Source of the DNA: Paraburkholderia solisilvae
GTDB taxonomy: Bacteria > Pseudomonadota > Gammaproteobacteria > Burkholderiales > Burkholderiaceae
Length of the DNA: 64,000 nucleotides
Reading direction: 5' to 3'
Assembly (NCBI RefSeq): GCF_902859875.1
Contig: NZ_CADIKF010000011.1
Span: forward strand, 1-64,000
Both the position numbers and the translations under genes were made by a program. The first letter of the stretch is position 1, and every line of letters begins with the position of its first letter. Positions 37,969 to 47,905 of the stretch are shown piece after piece. The notes under the pieces were generated by a model. That model saw only the letters and a list, made by a program, of their open reading frames with translations, made no database searches and was not told the origin of the DNA.

Positions 37969-39056
37969 CGCAGATTCCTGCCGGTGAAGAGCGGCGCCGC
38001 CGCATTCGCCGCGCTCTGCGGCTGCAACGGGCTGCCAGTACGCACGCCGTGCGCGGCAAACACATCGGCGGCAAGGTTGCGTCCGAGTCGCGCGGACAAG
38101 CCCACGTAAGCCATCGTCACGCGCGGATTGACCTCGATCACGACCGGCCCGTGCTGCGGGTGCCAAACCACGTCGATGCCGACAAATCCGCGCAAGCCCG
38201 GCAGCGCCGCAACGGTGTTGAGCGCGAGCGCCTCCAGCACGCGGCCTTCCGGGCTGCGCCGGTCGATCTGGTCGATATCCACACCATCGAATTCGATCAC
38301 GCGCCCCGCGTGCGCCACCGACGCCGCGTCGGCCACGCCGATCCGCTGCCGGTTGATGCTGACGAGCCGCGCGCCCGCTGCACCGCAGATCAGCGACAGG
38401 CTCAACGCGTCGCCCTCCACCCACTGCTGCAACACGGGCTTGCGTCCGTCGGCCTCGCGTGCGGCGTAGTCGTCGCACGCTTCGCGCAGGTTCTCGTAGC
38501 GATAGGTGTCGAGGCCGCCTGCGCCATCGTCGGGCTTGACCACCCAGCCGGACGCGGCGCGCGCCGCGCCGCTCGCGGCATCCATCCCGAGCGTGCGCGG
38601 CTCCAGCGCGGACGTGGTCGCGATACCGCGGGCCGCGAGCACGGCCGCGGTCGCGCGCTTGCTCGACGCGAGGCCGATCGCCTCCGGCGCGCAGCCGAGC
38701 CAGCGGCTCGCGCCGACCGCATCGAACAGCCGCAGCATCAGGCCGTCGCATTCCGGCGCGACGATCCACGCATAATCGTGCGCCCGCGCCGCGCGCGCGA
38801 CGAAGTCCATCATCGGTTCGCCCGGTGCCGCACAATAATGCCGCAGCGGACTGCGCGATGCGGCGGCGGCTTCGAAGCGCGAACTCGCGAAACTCACTTC
38901 GACGTCGTCGAGCGCGCGCGCATCCTGCACGATGGCATCGCGCATCGCGCGTCCTTCGACAATCAGCGCGCTCAGGTCCGCAAGACCGCTTTCGCCGGCG
39001 AGCTCGGGGTCGATGCCGCCGCCGGTGAGATACTCGTACACAAACAGGCTGATCAA
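37965..39056 (-). CDS. ATP-grasp ligase (MfnD-like, methylofuran synthesis)
   Basis: 363 residues from a TTG codon with a GGAGAG site six bases before it. The family's N-terminus LFVYEYLTGGG is intact, so the TTG is likely right. ATP-grasp parts are visible: WVVKPDDGAGGLDTY, LQQWVEGDALSLSLI and IDVVWHPQHGPVVIEVNPR. MfnD adds glutamate to tyramine in archaea; methylotroph cofactors carry polyglutamate, so a glutamate ligase fits. Its start is only 13 bases from the divergent HisA-like gene. Confidence 0.78.
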   Translation of the reverse strand: MISLFVYEYLTGGGIDPELAGESGLADLSALIVEGRAMRDAIVQDARALDDVEVSFASSRFEAAAASRSPLRHYCAAPGEPMMDFVARAARAHDYAWIVAPECDGLMLRLFDAVGASRWLGCAPEAIGLASSKRATAAVLAARGIATTSALEPRTLGMDAASGAARAASGWVVKPDDGAGGLDTYRYENLREACDDYAAREADGRKPVLQQWVEGDALSLSLICGAAGARLVSINRQRIGVADAASVAHAGRVIEFDGVDIDQIDRRSPEGRVLEALALNTVAALPGLRGFVGIDVVWHPQHGPVVIEVNPRVTMAYVGLSARLGRNLAADVFAAHGVRTGSPLQPQSAANAAAPLFTGRNLR

Positions 39057-39069
39057 AGGACACTCTCCG

Positions 39070-39819
39070 ATGCGCGTAATACCGGTTCTCGATCTGCTCG
39101 ACGGGCACGCGGTGCGCGCGGTGCGGGGCGACCGCGCGAATTACCGTCCTGTCCAGTCAACCCTGTGCGCGACGAGCGAACCGCTCGCCATCGCGCGTGC
39201 GCTGCTTGCCGCGAGCGGCGCCGATACGCTGTACGTCGCCGACCTCGGCGCGATCGTCGCGCAGAACGCCGCTACGCAAACACTCGCCGCACTGTGCGCC
39301 GGCCTGAACCCGACCGGCGCCGAACCCGGCCGCCGTGTGCAGATCTGGCTCGACGCGGGCTTTGCCGACTACGCATCGATGCGCGCGCAACTGATGCGCA
39401 TCGGCGCGCCGCACGGCACGCTGGTGCCGGTGTTCGGCTCCGAGACGCTGCGCACGCCCGACGCGCTGCACGACGCCGAACGGGCCGGCTATCAGCCGAT
39501 CCTGTCGCTCGATCGGCGCGCGGGCCGACCGCTCACCGCTACCCCCATCACCACCGCACTGCACGACACGCCTGCGTGCTGGCCGGCCCGCGTGATCGTG
39601 ATGACGCTCGACCGCGTCGGCGCATACGAAGGCCCCGATCTCGCCGCCTTCGATGCGATCCGCGCCCGCGCCGGCAGCGAACGCATGCTGATCGGCGCCG
39701 GCGGCATTCGCGATCGCGCCGATCTCGACGCCGCTGCGCAAAGCGGCGCGCATGCGTGGCTGATCGGTTCGGCGCTGCAAGACGGCAAACTCGCTGCCAC
39801 GCCGCACGCTGTCAGGTGA
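39070..39819 (+). CDS. HisA/HisF-like TIM-barrel protein of the H4MPT gene set
   Basis: 249 residues. It opens MRVIPVLDLLDGHAVRAV, with RGDRANYRPVQS next, and ends near LIGAGGIRDRADLDAA and AWLIGSAL, the phosphate-binding loops of HisA-type barrels. It is not true HisA: similar proteins lie in methanopterin clusters and their reaction is not established. AAAGGA precedes the ATG and lies inside the 5' leader of the divergent ligase gene. The fhc genes follow on the same strand. Confidence 0.75.
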   Translation: MRVIPVLDLLDGHAVRAVRGDRANYRPVQSTLCATSEPLAIARALLAASGADTLYVADLGAIVAQNAATQTLAALCAGLNPTGAEPGRRVQIWLDAGFADYASMRAQLMRIGAPHGTLVPVFGSETLRTPDALHDAERAGYQPILSLDRRAGRPLTATPITTALHDTPACWPARVIVMTLDRVGAYEGPDLAAFDAIRARAGSERMLIGAGGIRDRADLDAAAQSGAHAWLIGSALQDGKLAATPHAVR

Positions 39820-39990
39820 ATCGCAAACACAATATCCATGCCAAGCGGCCGCGCGCGGATGGACCGCAATCTGTTCGCAAGGAAAGCCCGGCGCGGCTCG
39901 CGCAGGTGACACTGTGTTCCAGCGCGACGCACATACTGTGTTGCGTGCGCTGACTTCGCGCAGCACGCGGCGCGATGCGGCGCATCGTGC

Positions 39991-41469
39991 ATGCACCGCG
40001 CAATCGGCATGGAGCTTGCTGTACCGGGCGTCATGCACGATCCCACCTCCCCCGCGCCGGTTGCCGGCCAGGCGGCCGCGTCCGCGGCGCGGCCGGTGTC
40101 GTCCTCGGTGTCGTCTTCAGTCACGCGCGACTGGGCCTGTCCGTTCTGCCCGCTGCTGTGCGACGACATCGAGGCTCACGTCGCCGACGATGCGACGATC
40201 ACCGCTCCGGCGACCGATTGCCCGCGTCTTGCCGCCGCGCTCACGCATTACGGGTCTGCCGACCTGAACTGCCCGCCTTCGATCGACGGCCAGGCGGTCA
40301 CGCTCGATACCGCATTAGCTGAAGCCGCCGATATTCTTTCGCACGCGCATCGCCCGCTATTCGGCGCATGCGCGACGGATGTCGCCGGCGCGCGCGCGCT
40401 GTACACGCTCGCCGCCGCGTGCGGCGCGACGCTCGATACGCTGCACGGCGACGCGTTGAGCGCGGCGACGCTCGCGATGCAGGATCGCGGCGCGTTCTTC
40501 ACGACGCTATCCGAAGTGCGCTCGCGGGCGGACTTGCTGGTTGTGTTTGGCTGCGCGCCCGCGCAGCATCACCCGCGGTTTTACGAGCGCGCGCTGGCCG
40601 GCAATGGTGACGGTGATAGCGCTAGCGTCGCGGCATCCGCAACGGCCACGGCGCCACGCACGATCTGTTTCGTCGGCTGCCCGGTCGATCCCGCCGCGCC
40701 CCCTATTGCTGACGCACGCTGCGAATCCATCCTTGCCGATGCGTCGCCGCACGATCTGCTCGCATTGTGGTCCGCCATCGCGGAAGGCCGCCCCGCAAGC
40801 GTCTTCGAAAAGGGCATGCCGCAAACCGCACAGCTAGCGACGCAGCTCGCCACATTGATGGAACGCATCGCAGCCGCGCGCTATACGGCGTTCATCTACG
40901 AACCCGCCGCGTTGCCGCAACCTCACGCCGCGCTGCTGATCGAGGCGCTGCACCGCATCGTCAAGGCAATCAACCGCACGAGCCGCGCAGGTGCACTCGC
41001 GCTTGGTGGAGCGGACGGCGCACTGACCGTCAGCCAGACCGTCACATGGCTATCCGGCCTGCCGCTGCGCACGCACGTGTCCCGCCCCGATCGGCCGGAA
41101 GGCGCGGCGCCGCTCGACCACGATCCGTATCGCTATCGCGCCGAACGTCTGCTCGACGCGCGCGAAGTGGACGCATTGCTGTGGGTCACGAGCTTTGCGC
41201 CGCACGCGCTGCCCGCCGCGCTCGATCCCCAGGCGCCGGCCATCGTGTTCGGACCGCCGTCGCTCGCGAGCACCATCTCGCCGCGCGCCGCACGCACCGT
41301 GTTTATTCCGGTCGCCACGCCCGGCATCGACAGCGACGGTCATCTGTTCCGGCTCGATACGTCCATCGTGACGCCGCTGCATGCGGCGCGTCAAACGAAC
41401 CTGCGCACCGTCGCCGCGCTGGCGACGGACCTCGCGGAACGCGTCGCCGACGCGCGGAGGCCAACATGA
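39991..41469 (+). CDS. fhcB: Formylmethanofuran dehydrogenase-like subunit B (FhcB)
   Basis: 492 residues from ATG 39991; later in-frame ATGs at 40009 and 40033 are equally possible, since none has a good ribosome site and the first ~45 residues are low complexity. The domain starts DWACPFCPLLCDD, the iron-sulfur/molybdopterin entry site reduced in bacterial FhcB. In methylotrophs Fhc is a hydrolase releasing formate, and FhcB lacks redox cofactors; the sequence fits that. The stop overlaps fhcA. Confidence 0.9.
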   Translation: MHRAIGMELAVPGVMHDPTSPAPVAGQAAASAARPVSSSVSSSVTRDWACPFCPLLCDDIEAHVADDATITAPATDCPRLAAALTHYGSADLNCPPSIDGQAVTLDTALAEAADILSHAHRPLFGACATDVAGARALYTLAAACGATLDTLHGDALSAATLAMQDRGAFFTTLSEVRSRADLLVVFGCAPAQHHPRFYERALAGNGDGDSASVAASATATAPRTICFVGCPVDPAAPPIADARCESILADASPHDLLALWSAIAEGRPASVFEKGMPQTAQLATQLATLMERIAAARYTAFIYEPAALPQPHAALLIEALHRIVKAINRTSRAGALALGGADGALTVSQTVTWLSGLPLRTHVSRPDRPEGAAPLDHDPYRYRAERLLDAREVDALLWVTSFAPHALPAALDPQAPAIVFGPPSLASTISPRAARTVFIPVATPGIDSDGHLFRLDTSIVTPLHAARQTNLRTVAALATDLAERVADARRPT

Positions 41470-43229
41470 GTCTCACGCGGCTGACCGGCGGCACGATCTA
41501 CGATCCGGCCAACGACGTAAACGGCTTACGCCGCGACATCTATATCCGCGACGGCCGCATCGTCGATGCACCCGATCACGCTGTCGTCGACCACGACTAC
41601 GACGCGCGCGGCATGATCGTGATGGCGGGCGGCATCGATCTGCACTCGCATATCGGCGGCGGCAAGACGAATCTGTCGCGCCTGCTGCTGCCGGAGGACC
41701 ATCGCGAAGACCGTCCGCGCGAAGCCGCCTATGAAGCCGTACGCGATGCGAACGGCCGCTATCTGCGCATGCCGTCTTGCGGCGTCTGCGCGCCGGGCAC
41801 GCTTGCCACCGGCTACCGCTACGCCGAAATGGGCTACACGGCAGCATTCGAGCCGGCGATGATCGCGTCGAACGCGCGCCACGCGCATCTCGAGATGGGC
41901 GACACGCCGATCATCGATCACGGTGCCTACGTGATGCTCGGCAACGACGAACTGCTGCTGCAGATGCTCGCCGCGCAGGAAGACTTCGAGCGCGTGCGCG
42001 ACTACGTCGGCTGGACGATGCATGCGAGCCGCGCGCTCGGCGTGAAGGTGGTGAACCCGGGCGGCATCTCGGCGTTCAAGTTCAACCAGCGCGCGCTCGA
42101 CGTCGACGAAGCGCATGTGCACTACGGCATCACGCCGCGCGACATCCTGCGCACGCTGACGCGCGCGCTTACCGAATTGCGCGTGCCGCATCCGTTGCAT
42201 GTGCATGCGAGCAATCTCGGCGTACCCGGCAATCTCGCGTCGACCATCGCGACCATGGATGCCGCCGACGGCCTGCCGATCCATCTGACGCATATCCAGT
42301 TTCACAGCTACGGCACCGAAGGGCCGCGCAAGTTTTCGTCGGGCGCGCGCGCGATTGCCGAAGCGGTGAATGCGCGGCCCAATGTGTCGATCGACGTCGG
42401 GCAGATCATTTTCGGGCAGACGGTCACCGCGTCCGGCGACACGATGATGCAGTTCCGGAACGCGCCGCTCGCGAATCCGCGCAAATGGGTGCTGGGCGAC
42501 ATCGAATGCGATGCGGGCTGCGGCGTCGTGCCGTTCCGCTATCGCGAGCAGAGCTATGTGAACGCGCTGCAATGGATTATCGGTCTCGAGATTTTCCTGC
42601 TGGTCGACGACCCGTGGCGCGTCTCGATGACCACCGATCACCCGAACGGCGGCCCGTTCACCAGCTATCCGCATCTGATCCGGCTGCTGATGGACAAATC
42701 GTTCCGCGATGCGCAGCTCGACCGGCTTCATCCTGAAGCGAAAATCGCGAGTGCGCTGCCGGAACTGAAGCGCGAGCTCTCGCTGTATGAAATCGCGATC
42801 ATCACGCGCGCGGGACCCGCGCGGCTGCTCGGCCTCGCCGATCGCGGGCAACTCGGTGTGGGCGCCGCGGCGGATATCGCCGTCTATCGCGACGATGCGG
42901 ACCGCGAGCGGATGTTCACGTCGCCCGCCTATGTGTTCAAGGACGGCGAACTCGTCGCGCGCGACGGCACGCTCGTCGCGACGCCGACGGGCGGCATTCA
43001 CTACGTGTCGCCGGACTTCGATCGCGGCATCGCGCAGACGGTGCGCGCCTACAGCGACGCGAACCTCGTCGGCGGCTTCGCGCATGCGGCGATCAGCGAT
43101 GACGAGATCTGCGCATGCTGCCGCGGCGGCCGGCTGCTGCCGGTCGAATGCTTCACGCACGGCGTGCGCGCCGCCGGGGTTGCCACGCCGCCCTCCGCGC
43201 CGCCGTCGCCGGCGCAGCATAAGCCTTGA
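41466..43229 (+). CDS. fhcA: Formylmethanofuran dehydrogenase-like subunit A (FhcA)
   Basis: 587 residues with an amidohydrolase fold. IDLHSHIGGGKTNLSR holds the first metal-binding His pair; HVHASNLGVPGN, HLTHIQFHSYG and MTTDHPNGGPFTSYP give later ligands. FhcA hydrolyses formyl-methylofuran to formate and free cofactor. The cofactor's polyglutamate arm is bound here in the known complex. ATG overlaps the fhcB stop, and the Pro-rich tail ends at the fhcD start. Confidence 0.96.
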   Translation: MSLTRLTGGTIYDPANDVNGLRRDIYIRDGRIVDAPDHAVVDHDYDARGMIVMAGGIDLHSHIGGGKTNLSRLLLPEDHREDRPREAAYEAVRDANGRYLRMPSCGVCAPGTLATGYRYAEMGYTAAFEPAMIASNARHAHLEMGDTPIIDHGAYVMLGNDELLLQMLAAQEDFERVRDYVGWTMHASRALGVKVVNPGGISAFKFNQRALDVDEAHVHYGITPRDILRTLTRALTELRVPHPLHVHASNLGVPGNLASTIATMDAADGLPIHLTHIQFHSYGTEGPRKFSSGARAIAEAVNARPNVSIDVGQIIFGQTVTASGDTMMQFRNAPLANPRKWVLGDIECDAGCGVVPFRYREQSYVNALQWIIGLEIFLLVDDPWRVSMTTDHPNGGPFTSYPHLIRLLMDKSFRDAQLDRLHPEAKIASALPELKRELSLYEIAIITRAGPARLLGLADRGQLGVGAAADIAVYRDDADRERMFTSPAYVFKDGELVARDGTLVATPTGGIHYVSPDFDRGIAQTVRAYSDANLVGGFAHAAISDDEICACCRGGRLLPVECFTHGVRAAGVATPPSAPPSPAQHKP

Positions 43230-43246
43230 TCGCGAGCGAGCACATC

Positions 43247-44293
43247 ATGCGGATCGACGGCACCCTGATCGACGACACCTTTGCGGAAGCCTTCCCGATG
43301 AAGGCGACCCGGCTCGTGATCACCGCGCATACGCCGACGTGGGCGCGCGCGGCCGCGCAGTCGCTGTGCGGCTTCGCGACATCGGTGATCGATTGCGGCT
43401 GCGAAGCGGGCATCGAGCGCGAGATCGACGCGGCCGACACGCCCGACGGCCGGCCCGGCATTGCGGTGCTGATGTTCGCGGTGTCGTCGAAAGAGCTCGC
43501 GAAGCAGATCATGCGGCGCGTCGGCCAATGCGTGCTGACCTGCCCGACCACCGCGGTCTATAGCGGCATCGATCCGCACACGAGCCGCGCGCCGCTGTCG
43601 GACCTCGCGCCGCTCGGCGGCGCGCTGCGCTTTTTCGGCGACGGCTGGCAGATTGCAAAAATGCTCGGCGACACGCGCTATTGGCGCGTGCCGGTGATGG
43701 ACGGCGAGTTTGTCTGCGAGGAATCGACGGTGACCGTGAAAGCCGTCGGCGGCGGCAATCTGCTGCTGCTCGCGCGCGATATCGACCACGCGCTCGCCGC
43801 AGCCGAAGCGGCGGTTGCCGCAATGCATCAATTGCCGAATGTGATTACGCCGTTTCCGGGTGGCGTCGTGCGGTCGGGGTCGAAGATCGGCTCGAAGTAT
43901 GCGGGCGCGGTCGCGTCGACCAACGACCCGTTTTGCCCGACGCTGGTCGGCGTCGCGAAGCGCACCGAATTGACGGCCGAGGTCGGTTGCGTGCTCGAGA
44001 TCGTGATCGACGGCCTCACCGATGCCGACGTCGGCGCGGCAATGACGGCCGGCATCGCAGCCGCCTCCCGCGCGGGCGGCGTGCTGCGCATTTCAGCCGG
44101 AAATTATGGCGGCAAGCTTGGGCCGTATCACTTTCATTTGCGTGAACTGGCCGCGTCGATCGGCACGGCGGCAGCGGTGGCGGCAGCGGGGCCTCGAGCA
44201 GGATCCCAGTCAGGTCCGCAGTCAGACCCTCCGTCAGGCCCCCAAGCGGGCGACGGCACGCCCGGGCCCGACGATGGCGGGAGCACCCGATGA
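43247..44293 (+). CDS. fhcD: Formylmethanofuran:H4MPT formyltransferase (FhcD/Ftr)
   Basis: 348 residues from ATG 43247; a TTG at 43226 overlapping the fhcA stop is the coupled alternative. The start RIDGTLIDDTFAEAFPMK and the later NVITPFPGGVVRSGSKIGSK and ISAGNYGGKLGPYHF are hallmarks of Ftr. It moves the formyl group between H4MPT and methylofuran inside the Fhc complex. Family members are ~300 residues; the extra ~35-residue Gly/Pro/Ser tail comes from a 12-base repeat. Confidence 0.95.
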   Translation: MRIDGTLIDDTFAEAFPMKATRLVITAHTPTWARAAAQSLCGFATSVIDCGCEAGIEREIDAADTPDGRPGIAVLMFAVSSKELAKQIMRRVGQCVLTCPTTAVYSGIDPHTSRAPLSDLAPLGGALRFFGDGWQIAKMLGDTRYWRVPVMDGEFVCEESTVTVKAVGGGNLLLLARDIDHALAAAEAAVAAMHQLPNVITPFPGGVVRSGSKIGSKYAGAVASTNDPFCPTLVGVAKRTELTAEVGCVLEIVIDGLTDADVGAAMTAGIAAASRAGGVLRISAGNYGGKLGPYHFHLRELAASIGTAAAVAAAGPRAGSQSGPQSDPPSGPQAGDGTPGPDDGGSTR

Positions 44294-45189
44294 GCACCAC
44301 GACGCTGCGCATAAAAGCGGCGCCGGGCTTTCGCGTCGACGGCTCGGCGCTGCTGCCGGCCGCGCTCGCCGCGCAATCGACGGCGGACGTGGCCCGTATC
44401 GTGCTGCGTGCAGGCAATGACACATGCGCAGCCGGCGATCTGTTCGACATATCGCGCAGCGATCGCGACGCGGCAAACGGCGCGAAAGCGACGCTGGTCA
44501 TCGACGGCGACGCTGGCTGGCTCGACCGCATCGGCGCGCAGCTCGCCGACGGACACCTGCACGTGACCGGCGCCGCGGGCGACTACACAGGCTTGCGCAT
44601 GACGGGCGGCGCGTTGCATATCGGCGGCAGCGCGGGCGCATTTACCGGCTGCGAGATGCGCGGCGGGCAGCTCGGCGTCGCGGGCAGCACCGGCGACTTT
44701 GCCGCCGGCGCGCTGCCCGGCGATATCGAAGGGATGACCGGCGGCACGCTCGCGGTAGGCGGCGATGCCGGCGCGCGCCTCGGCGACCGGATGCGGCGCG
44801 GTGTCGTGCTGGTCGGCGGCGATGCGGGGGATTTTGCCGCCTCGCGTCTCGTCGCCGGAACGATCGGTATTGCAGGCCGCATCGGCGCGCACCATGCGTA
44901 TGGCATGCGGCGCGGCACGTTGTTCCTTTTGCGCGAACCGGAACGCATGCCGCCCACGTTTGCCGAGGGCGGCCGCGGTTTCGACGTGTTCTGGGCGCTG
45001 TTCGCACGCGCGCTCGCCGCACTGCGCGAACCGCTCGCGACGACAGGCGCGGCGGCGCTGAACACGGCGCTCGCGCCGTTTTTCACGCTCGATGCGCGCG
45101 CGCTGCCGCGCCGCCTGTCGGGCGATCTTGCGGTAGACGGACGCGGGGAATTGCTGATCGCAAGCACACGCGGGTCGGGGGCACACTGA
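44290..45189 (+). CDS. fhcC: Formylmethanofuran dehydrogenase-like subunit C (FhcC)
   Basis: 299 residues built from GXGXG-type repeats (residues ~75-225) such as LHVTGAAGDYTGLRM, LHIGGSAGAFTGCEM and LAVGGDAGARLGDRM, the right-handed helix of FmdC/FwdC, also seen in glutamate synthase. In the Fhc complex FhcC contacts FhcD. Its ATG overlaps the fhcD stop. This completes fhcBADC, all rightward with four-base overlaps. Confidence 0.95.
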   Translation: MSTTTLRIKAAPGFRVDGSALLPAALAAQSTADVARIVLRAGNDTCAAGDLFDISRSDRDAANGAKATLVIDGDAGWLDRIGAQLADGHLHVTGAAGDYTGLRMTGGALHIGGSAGAFTGCEMRGGQLGVAGSTGDFAAGALPGDIEGMTGGTLAVGGDAGARLGDRMRRGVVLVGGDAGDFAASRLVAGTIGIAGRIGAHHAYGMRRGTLFLLREPERMPPTFAEGGRGFDVFWALFARALAALREPLATTGAAALNTALAPFFTLDARALPRRLSGDLAVDGRGELLIASTRGSGAH

Positions 45190-45292
45190 ACACAAAGGAT
45201 GAACCCCAGGATCGCGCTCCGGAAATGAACTCCGGCGCCCCGCAATGCACCAAAACAGCAAAGAACAAAGCGGTATGGCTGGGAGACAAACA

Positions 45293-45859
45293 ATGAACGC
45301 AACACAGACGGGCGACGCGGTACACACGCGCAGCGCCACGAGCGAACGGTTCTCGCGGCCGTTGATCGTGCTGCACTGGCTGATCGGCGTCGCGATCATC
45401 GCGATGATCGCAATCGGGCTGTATATGGTCGGTTTGCCGCGCGGCCTGGCTTTCAAGTCGTCGCTGATCAACTTTCACAAGTCTCTGGGCATGACGATTT
45501 TCCTGCTTGTGCTGATTCGCATCGTGGCGCGGATGGTCTATGGCAGACCGCCGATGCCGCCGATGCGAGCGTGGCAACGCGCCGCCGCGAGCGCTACGCA
45601 GGGCCTTTTATACGTCGCAATGGTGGTGATGCCGGTGACCGGCTATCTGGGCTCGTCGTTCAACAAATACGGCACGCGTTTCTGGGGCGTGTTGCTGCCG
45701 CAGTGGGGATGGGACGACAAGGAACTGCGCCATTTCTGGTTCACGATTCACGAGATCGCCGCGTGGGTGTTGATCGCATTGGTCGTGCTGCATATCGCCG
45801 GCGCGCTCAAGCACCAGCTGGTCGACAAAGACGGATTGATGCGGAGAATGCTACCTTGA
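45293..45859 (+). CDS. Cytochrome b561-family membrane protein
   Basis: 188 residues. Four membrane spans and the expected haem-binding His: VLHWLIG (H28), NFHKSLG, TIHEIAAW and VLHIAGALKHQ. Such proteins pass electrons to or from quinone. It stands between fhcC and pqqB, so a role in taking electrons from a C1 or PQQ-linked dehydrogenase is possible but inferred. ATG 45293 is chosen for GGGAGA six bases upstream; ATGs at 45245 and 45275 are in frame. Confidence 0.88.
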   Translation: MNATQTGDAVHTRSATSERFSRPLIVLHWLIGVAIIAMIAIGLYMVGLPRGLAFKSSLINFHKSLGMTIFLLVLIRIVARMVYGRPPMPPMRAWQRAAASATQGLLYVAMVVMPVTGYLGSSFNKYGTRFWGVLLPQWGWDDKELRHFWFTIHEIAAWVLIALVVLHIAGALKHQLVDKDGLMRRMLP

Positions 45860-45911
45860 TAGATATGACGTTTGCGCCTGGTTGGGCACACAACGAACGT
45901 TGGAACGGACG

Positions 45912-46832
45912 ATGAAAATCAGAGTGCTCGGTTCATCGGCGGGCGGCGGCTTTCCGCAATGGAACTGCAATTGCCGTAACTGCACCGGCGTGCGCAACGG
46001 CACGATTGCGGCGCAGGCGCGCACGCAGTCGTCGCTTGCGGTGAGCGTCGACGGCGACGCGTGGCTGCTGATCAACGCATCGCCGGACATCCTCGCGCAG
46101 CTCGCCGCGAATCCCGAATTGCAGCCCGCGCGTCATGCGCGCGACACCGGCATCGCCGCGGTGCTGCTGATGGACGCGCAAATCGATCACGTCACAGGCC
46201 TGCTGATGCTGCGTGAACACAACGCGCCATTGCCCATCTACGCGACCGACGCGGTCTGGCAAGACCTGTCGACGGGCTTTCCGGTCGCGTCGATTCTCTC
46301 GCATTACTGCGGCATCGAGCGCCATACGATCGCGCTCGATGCGGCGCCGCTCGAAATTGCCGCGCTGCCCGGCGTGCGCATCGAAGCCTTGCCGCTATCG
46401 AGCAAGGCGCCGCCGTATTCGCCGCACCGCACCGCGCCGGAACGCGGCGACAACATCGGCCTGCTGCTGACGGCCATCGATTCCGGCAAGCGCGCGTTCT
46501 ACGCGCCCGGCCTCGGCGCGCTCGAACCGCATGTGCGCGACGCGATGCGCCGCGCGGACCTGCTGCTGGTAGACGGCACGATGTGGACCAACGACGAAAT
46601 GATCGAACTCGGCCTCTCGAAGAAGACCGCGGCCGATATGGGCCATCTCGCGCAATCCGGCCCGGGCGGCATGATCGACGTGCTCGATGCGCTCGATCGC
46701 CCCGGCGCGCGCAAGGTGCTGATCCACATCAACAACACGAACCCGATTCTGATCGACGACGGGCCCGAGCGGCACACGCTCACGCAGCACGGCATCGAAG
46801 TCGCGCGCGACGGCATGACTTTCGAACTCTGA
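45912..46832 (+). CDS. pqqB: PQQ biosynthesis protein PqqB
   Basis: 306 residues, metallo-beta-lactamase fold. The start MKIRVLGSSAGGGFPQWN with the zinc-binding CNCRNC block is diagnostic. It hydroxylates a tyrosine-derived intermediate after PqqE/PqqF steps. It is the first of pqqBCDE, with no pqqA before it; that gene lies 13.4 kb upstream on the same strand. Confidence 0.97.
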   Translation: MKIRVLGSSAGGGFPQWNCNCRNCTGVRNGTIAAQARTQSSLAVSVDGDAWLLINASPDILAQLAANPELQPARHARDTGIAAVLLMDAQIDHVTGLLMLREHNAPLPIYATDAVWQDLSTGFPVASILSHYCGIERHTIALDAAPLEIAALPGVRIEALPLSSKAPPYSPHRTAPERGDNIGLLLTAIDSGKRAFYAPGLGALEPHVRDAMRRADLLLVDGTMWTNDEMIELGLSKKTAADMGHLAQSGPGGMIDVLDALDRPGARKVLIHINNTNPILIDDGPERHTLTQHGIEVARDGMTFEL

Positions 46833-46856
46833 ACAGACGAAGCAAGGGTACCCTGG

Positions 46857-47594
46857 ATGAACAGCACAAGCGCAACACGCGCCCCCCACCCACGCACACC
46901 TGATTCCGGCGCGGCATGGACCCGCGACGAATTCGAAGCGCAGTTGCGCGCGAAAGGGCAGGCTTATCACATTCATCATCCGTTCAACGTGAAGATGAAT
47001 AGCGGTGGCTGCTCGCGCGAGCAGATTCGCGGCTGGGTCGCGAACCGCTTCTACTACCAGATCAACATTCCGCTGAAGGACGCGGCGGTGCTGTCGAACT
47101 GCCCGGACCGCGAAACGCGGCGCCGCTGGGTATTGCGCATTCTCGATCACGACGGCTATGGCGACGACGAAGGCGGCATCGAGACCTGGGCGCGCCTTGG
47201 CGACGCGGTCGGCCTGTCGCGCGACGAACTGTGGTCGCTCGAACATGTGGTGCCCGGCGTGCGCTTCGCGGTGGACGCGTATGTGAACTTCGCGCGCCGC
47301 GCGCCGTGGCAGGAAGCGGTGTGCTCGTCGCTCACCGAAATCTTCGCGCCGCAAATTCACAAGGACCGCCTGTCGACGTGGCCGACGTACTACCAATGGA
47401 TCGAGTCGTCCGGCCTCAGCTATTTCCGCTCGCGCATCTCGCTTGCGCAGCGCGACGTCGAACACGGGCTGGCGGTCACGCTCGACTATTTCCGTACGCG
47501 CGAGCAGCAGGAACGCGCGCTCGACATCCTGCAATTCAAGCTCGACATTCTGTGGTCGATGCTCGACGCGATCGAAAAGGCCTTTCCGGTATGA
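46857..47594 (+). CDS. pqqC: Pyrroloquinoline-quinone synthase PqqC
   Basis: 245 residues, usual length. [30 protein letters not shown] and [16 protein letters not shown] carry the conserved His and Tyr/Arg residues of the PqqC active site. It carries out the last, cofactorless ring closure and oxidation to PQQ. Its stop overlaps pqqD. The first ~20 residues are variable. Confidence 0.97.
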   Translation: MNSTSATRAPHPRTPDSGAAWTRDEFEAQLRAKGQAYHIHHPFNVKMNSGGCSREQIRGWVANRFYYQINIPLKDAAVLSNCPDRETRRRWVLRILDHDGYGDDEGGIETWARLGDAVGLSRDELWSLEHVVPGVRFAVDAYVNFARRAPWQEAVCSSLTEIFAPQIHKDRLSTWPTYYQWIESSGLSYFRSRISLAQRDVEHGLAVTLDYFRTREQQERALDILQFKLDILWSMLDAIEKAFPV

Positions 47595-47905
47595 ACGACA
47601 CAAACCCCGCGAACCCCGCTACACACGACTCGCAGCAAGGCGCCGCGCGCCTGAAACTGAACCGGCTGTTCCGCATGCAGTGGGAACCCGCCCAGGACGC
47701 GCACGTATTGCTCTATCCGGAAGGGATGGTGAAACTGAATCAAAGCGCGGCCGAGATTTTGCGGCGCTGCGACGGCACGCGCGACGTCGCGGCGATCGTC
47801 GCCGATCTCGAACGCACCTTCAACACGACCGGCATCGCGCCCGAGGTCGAGACGTTTATCACCCATGCCGTCGAGCGCGGCTGGCTGGAGCAGCAGCATG
47901 ACTGA
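47591..47905 (+). CDS. pqqD: PQQ biosynthesis chaperone PqqD
   Basis: 104 residues. The conserved core [20 protein letters not shown] and then [16 protein letters not shown] is present. PqqD binds PqqA and presents it to PqqE. It overlaps pqqC by four bases and pqqE by eight, so translation is coupled. Confidence 0.95.
   Translation: MNDTNPANPATHDSQQGAARLKLNRLFRMQWEPAQDAHVLLYPEGMVKLNQSAAEILRRCDGTRDVAAIVADLERTFNTTGIAPEVETFITHAVERGWLEQQHD

Noticed and set aside
36760..39108. A single 782-codon minus-strand frame covering two genes
   Set aside because: Its upstream part is an out-of-frame shadow of the ATP-grasp gene; only the part from 37968 encodes the hydantoinase-like protein.
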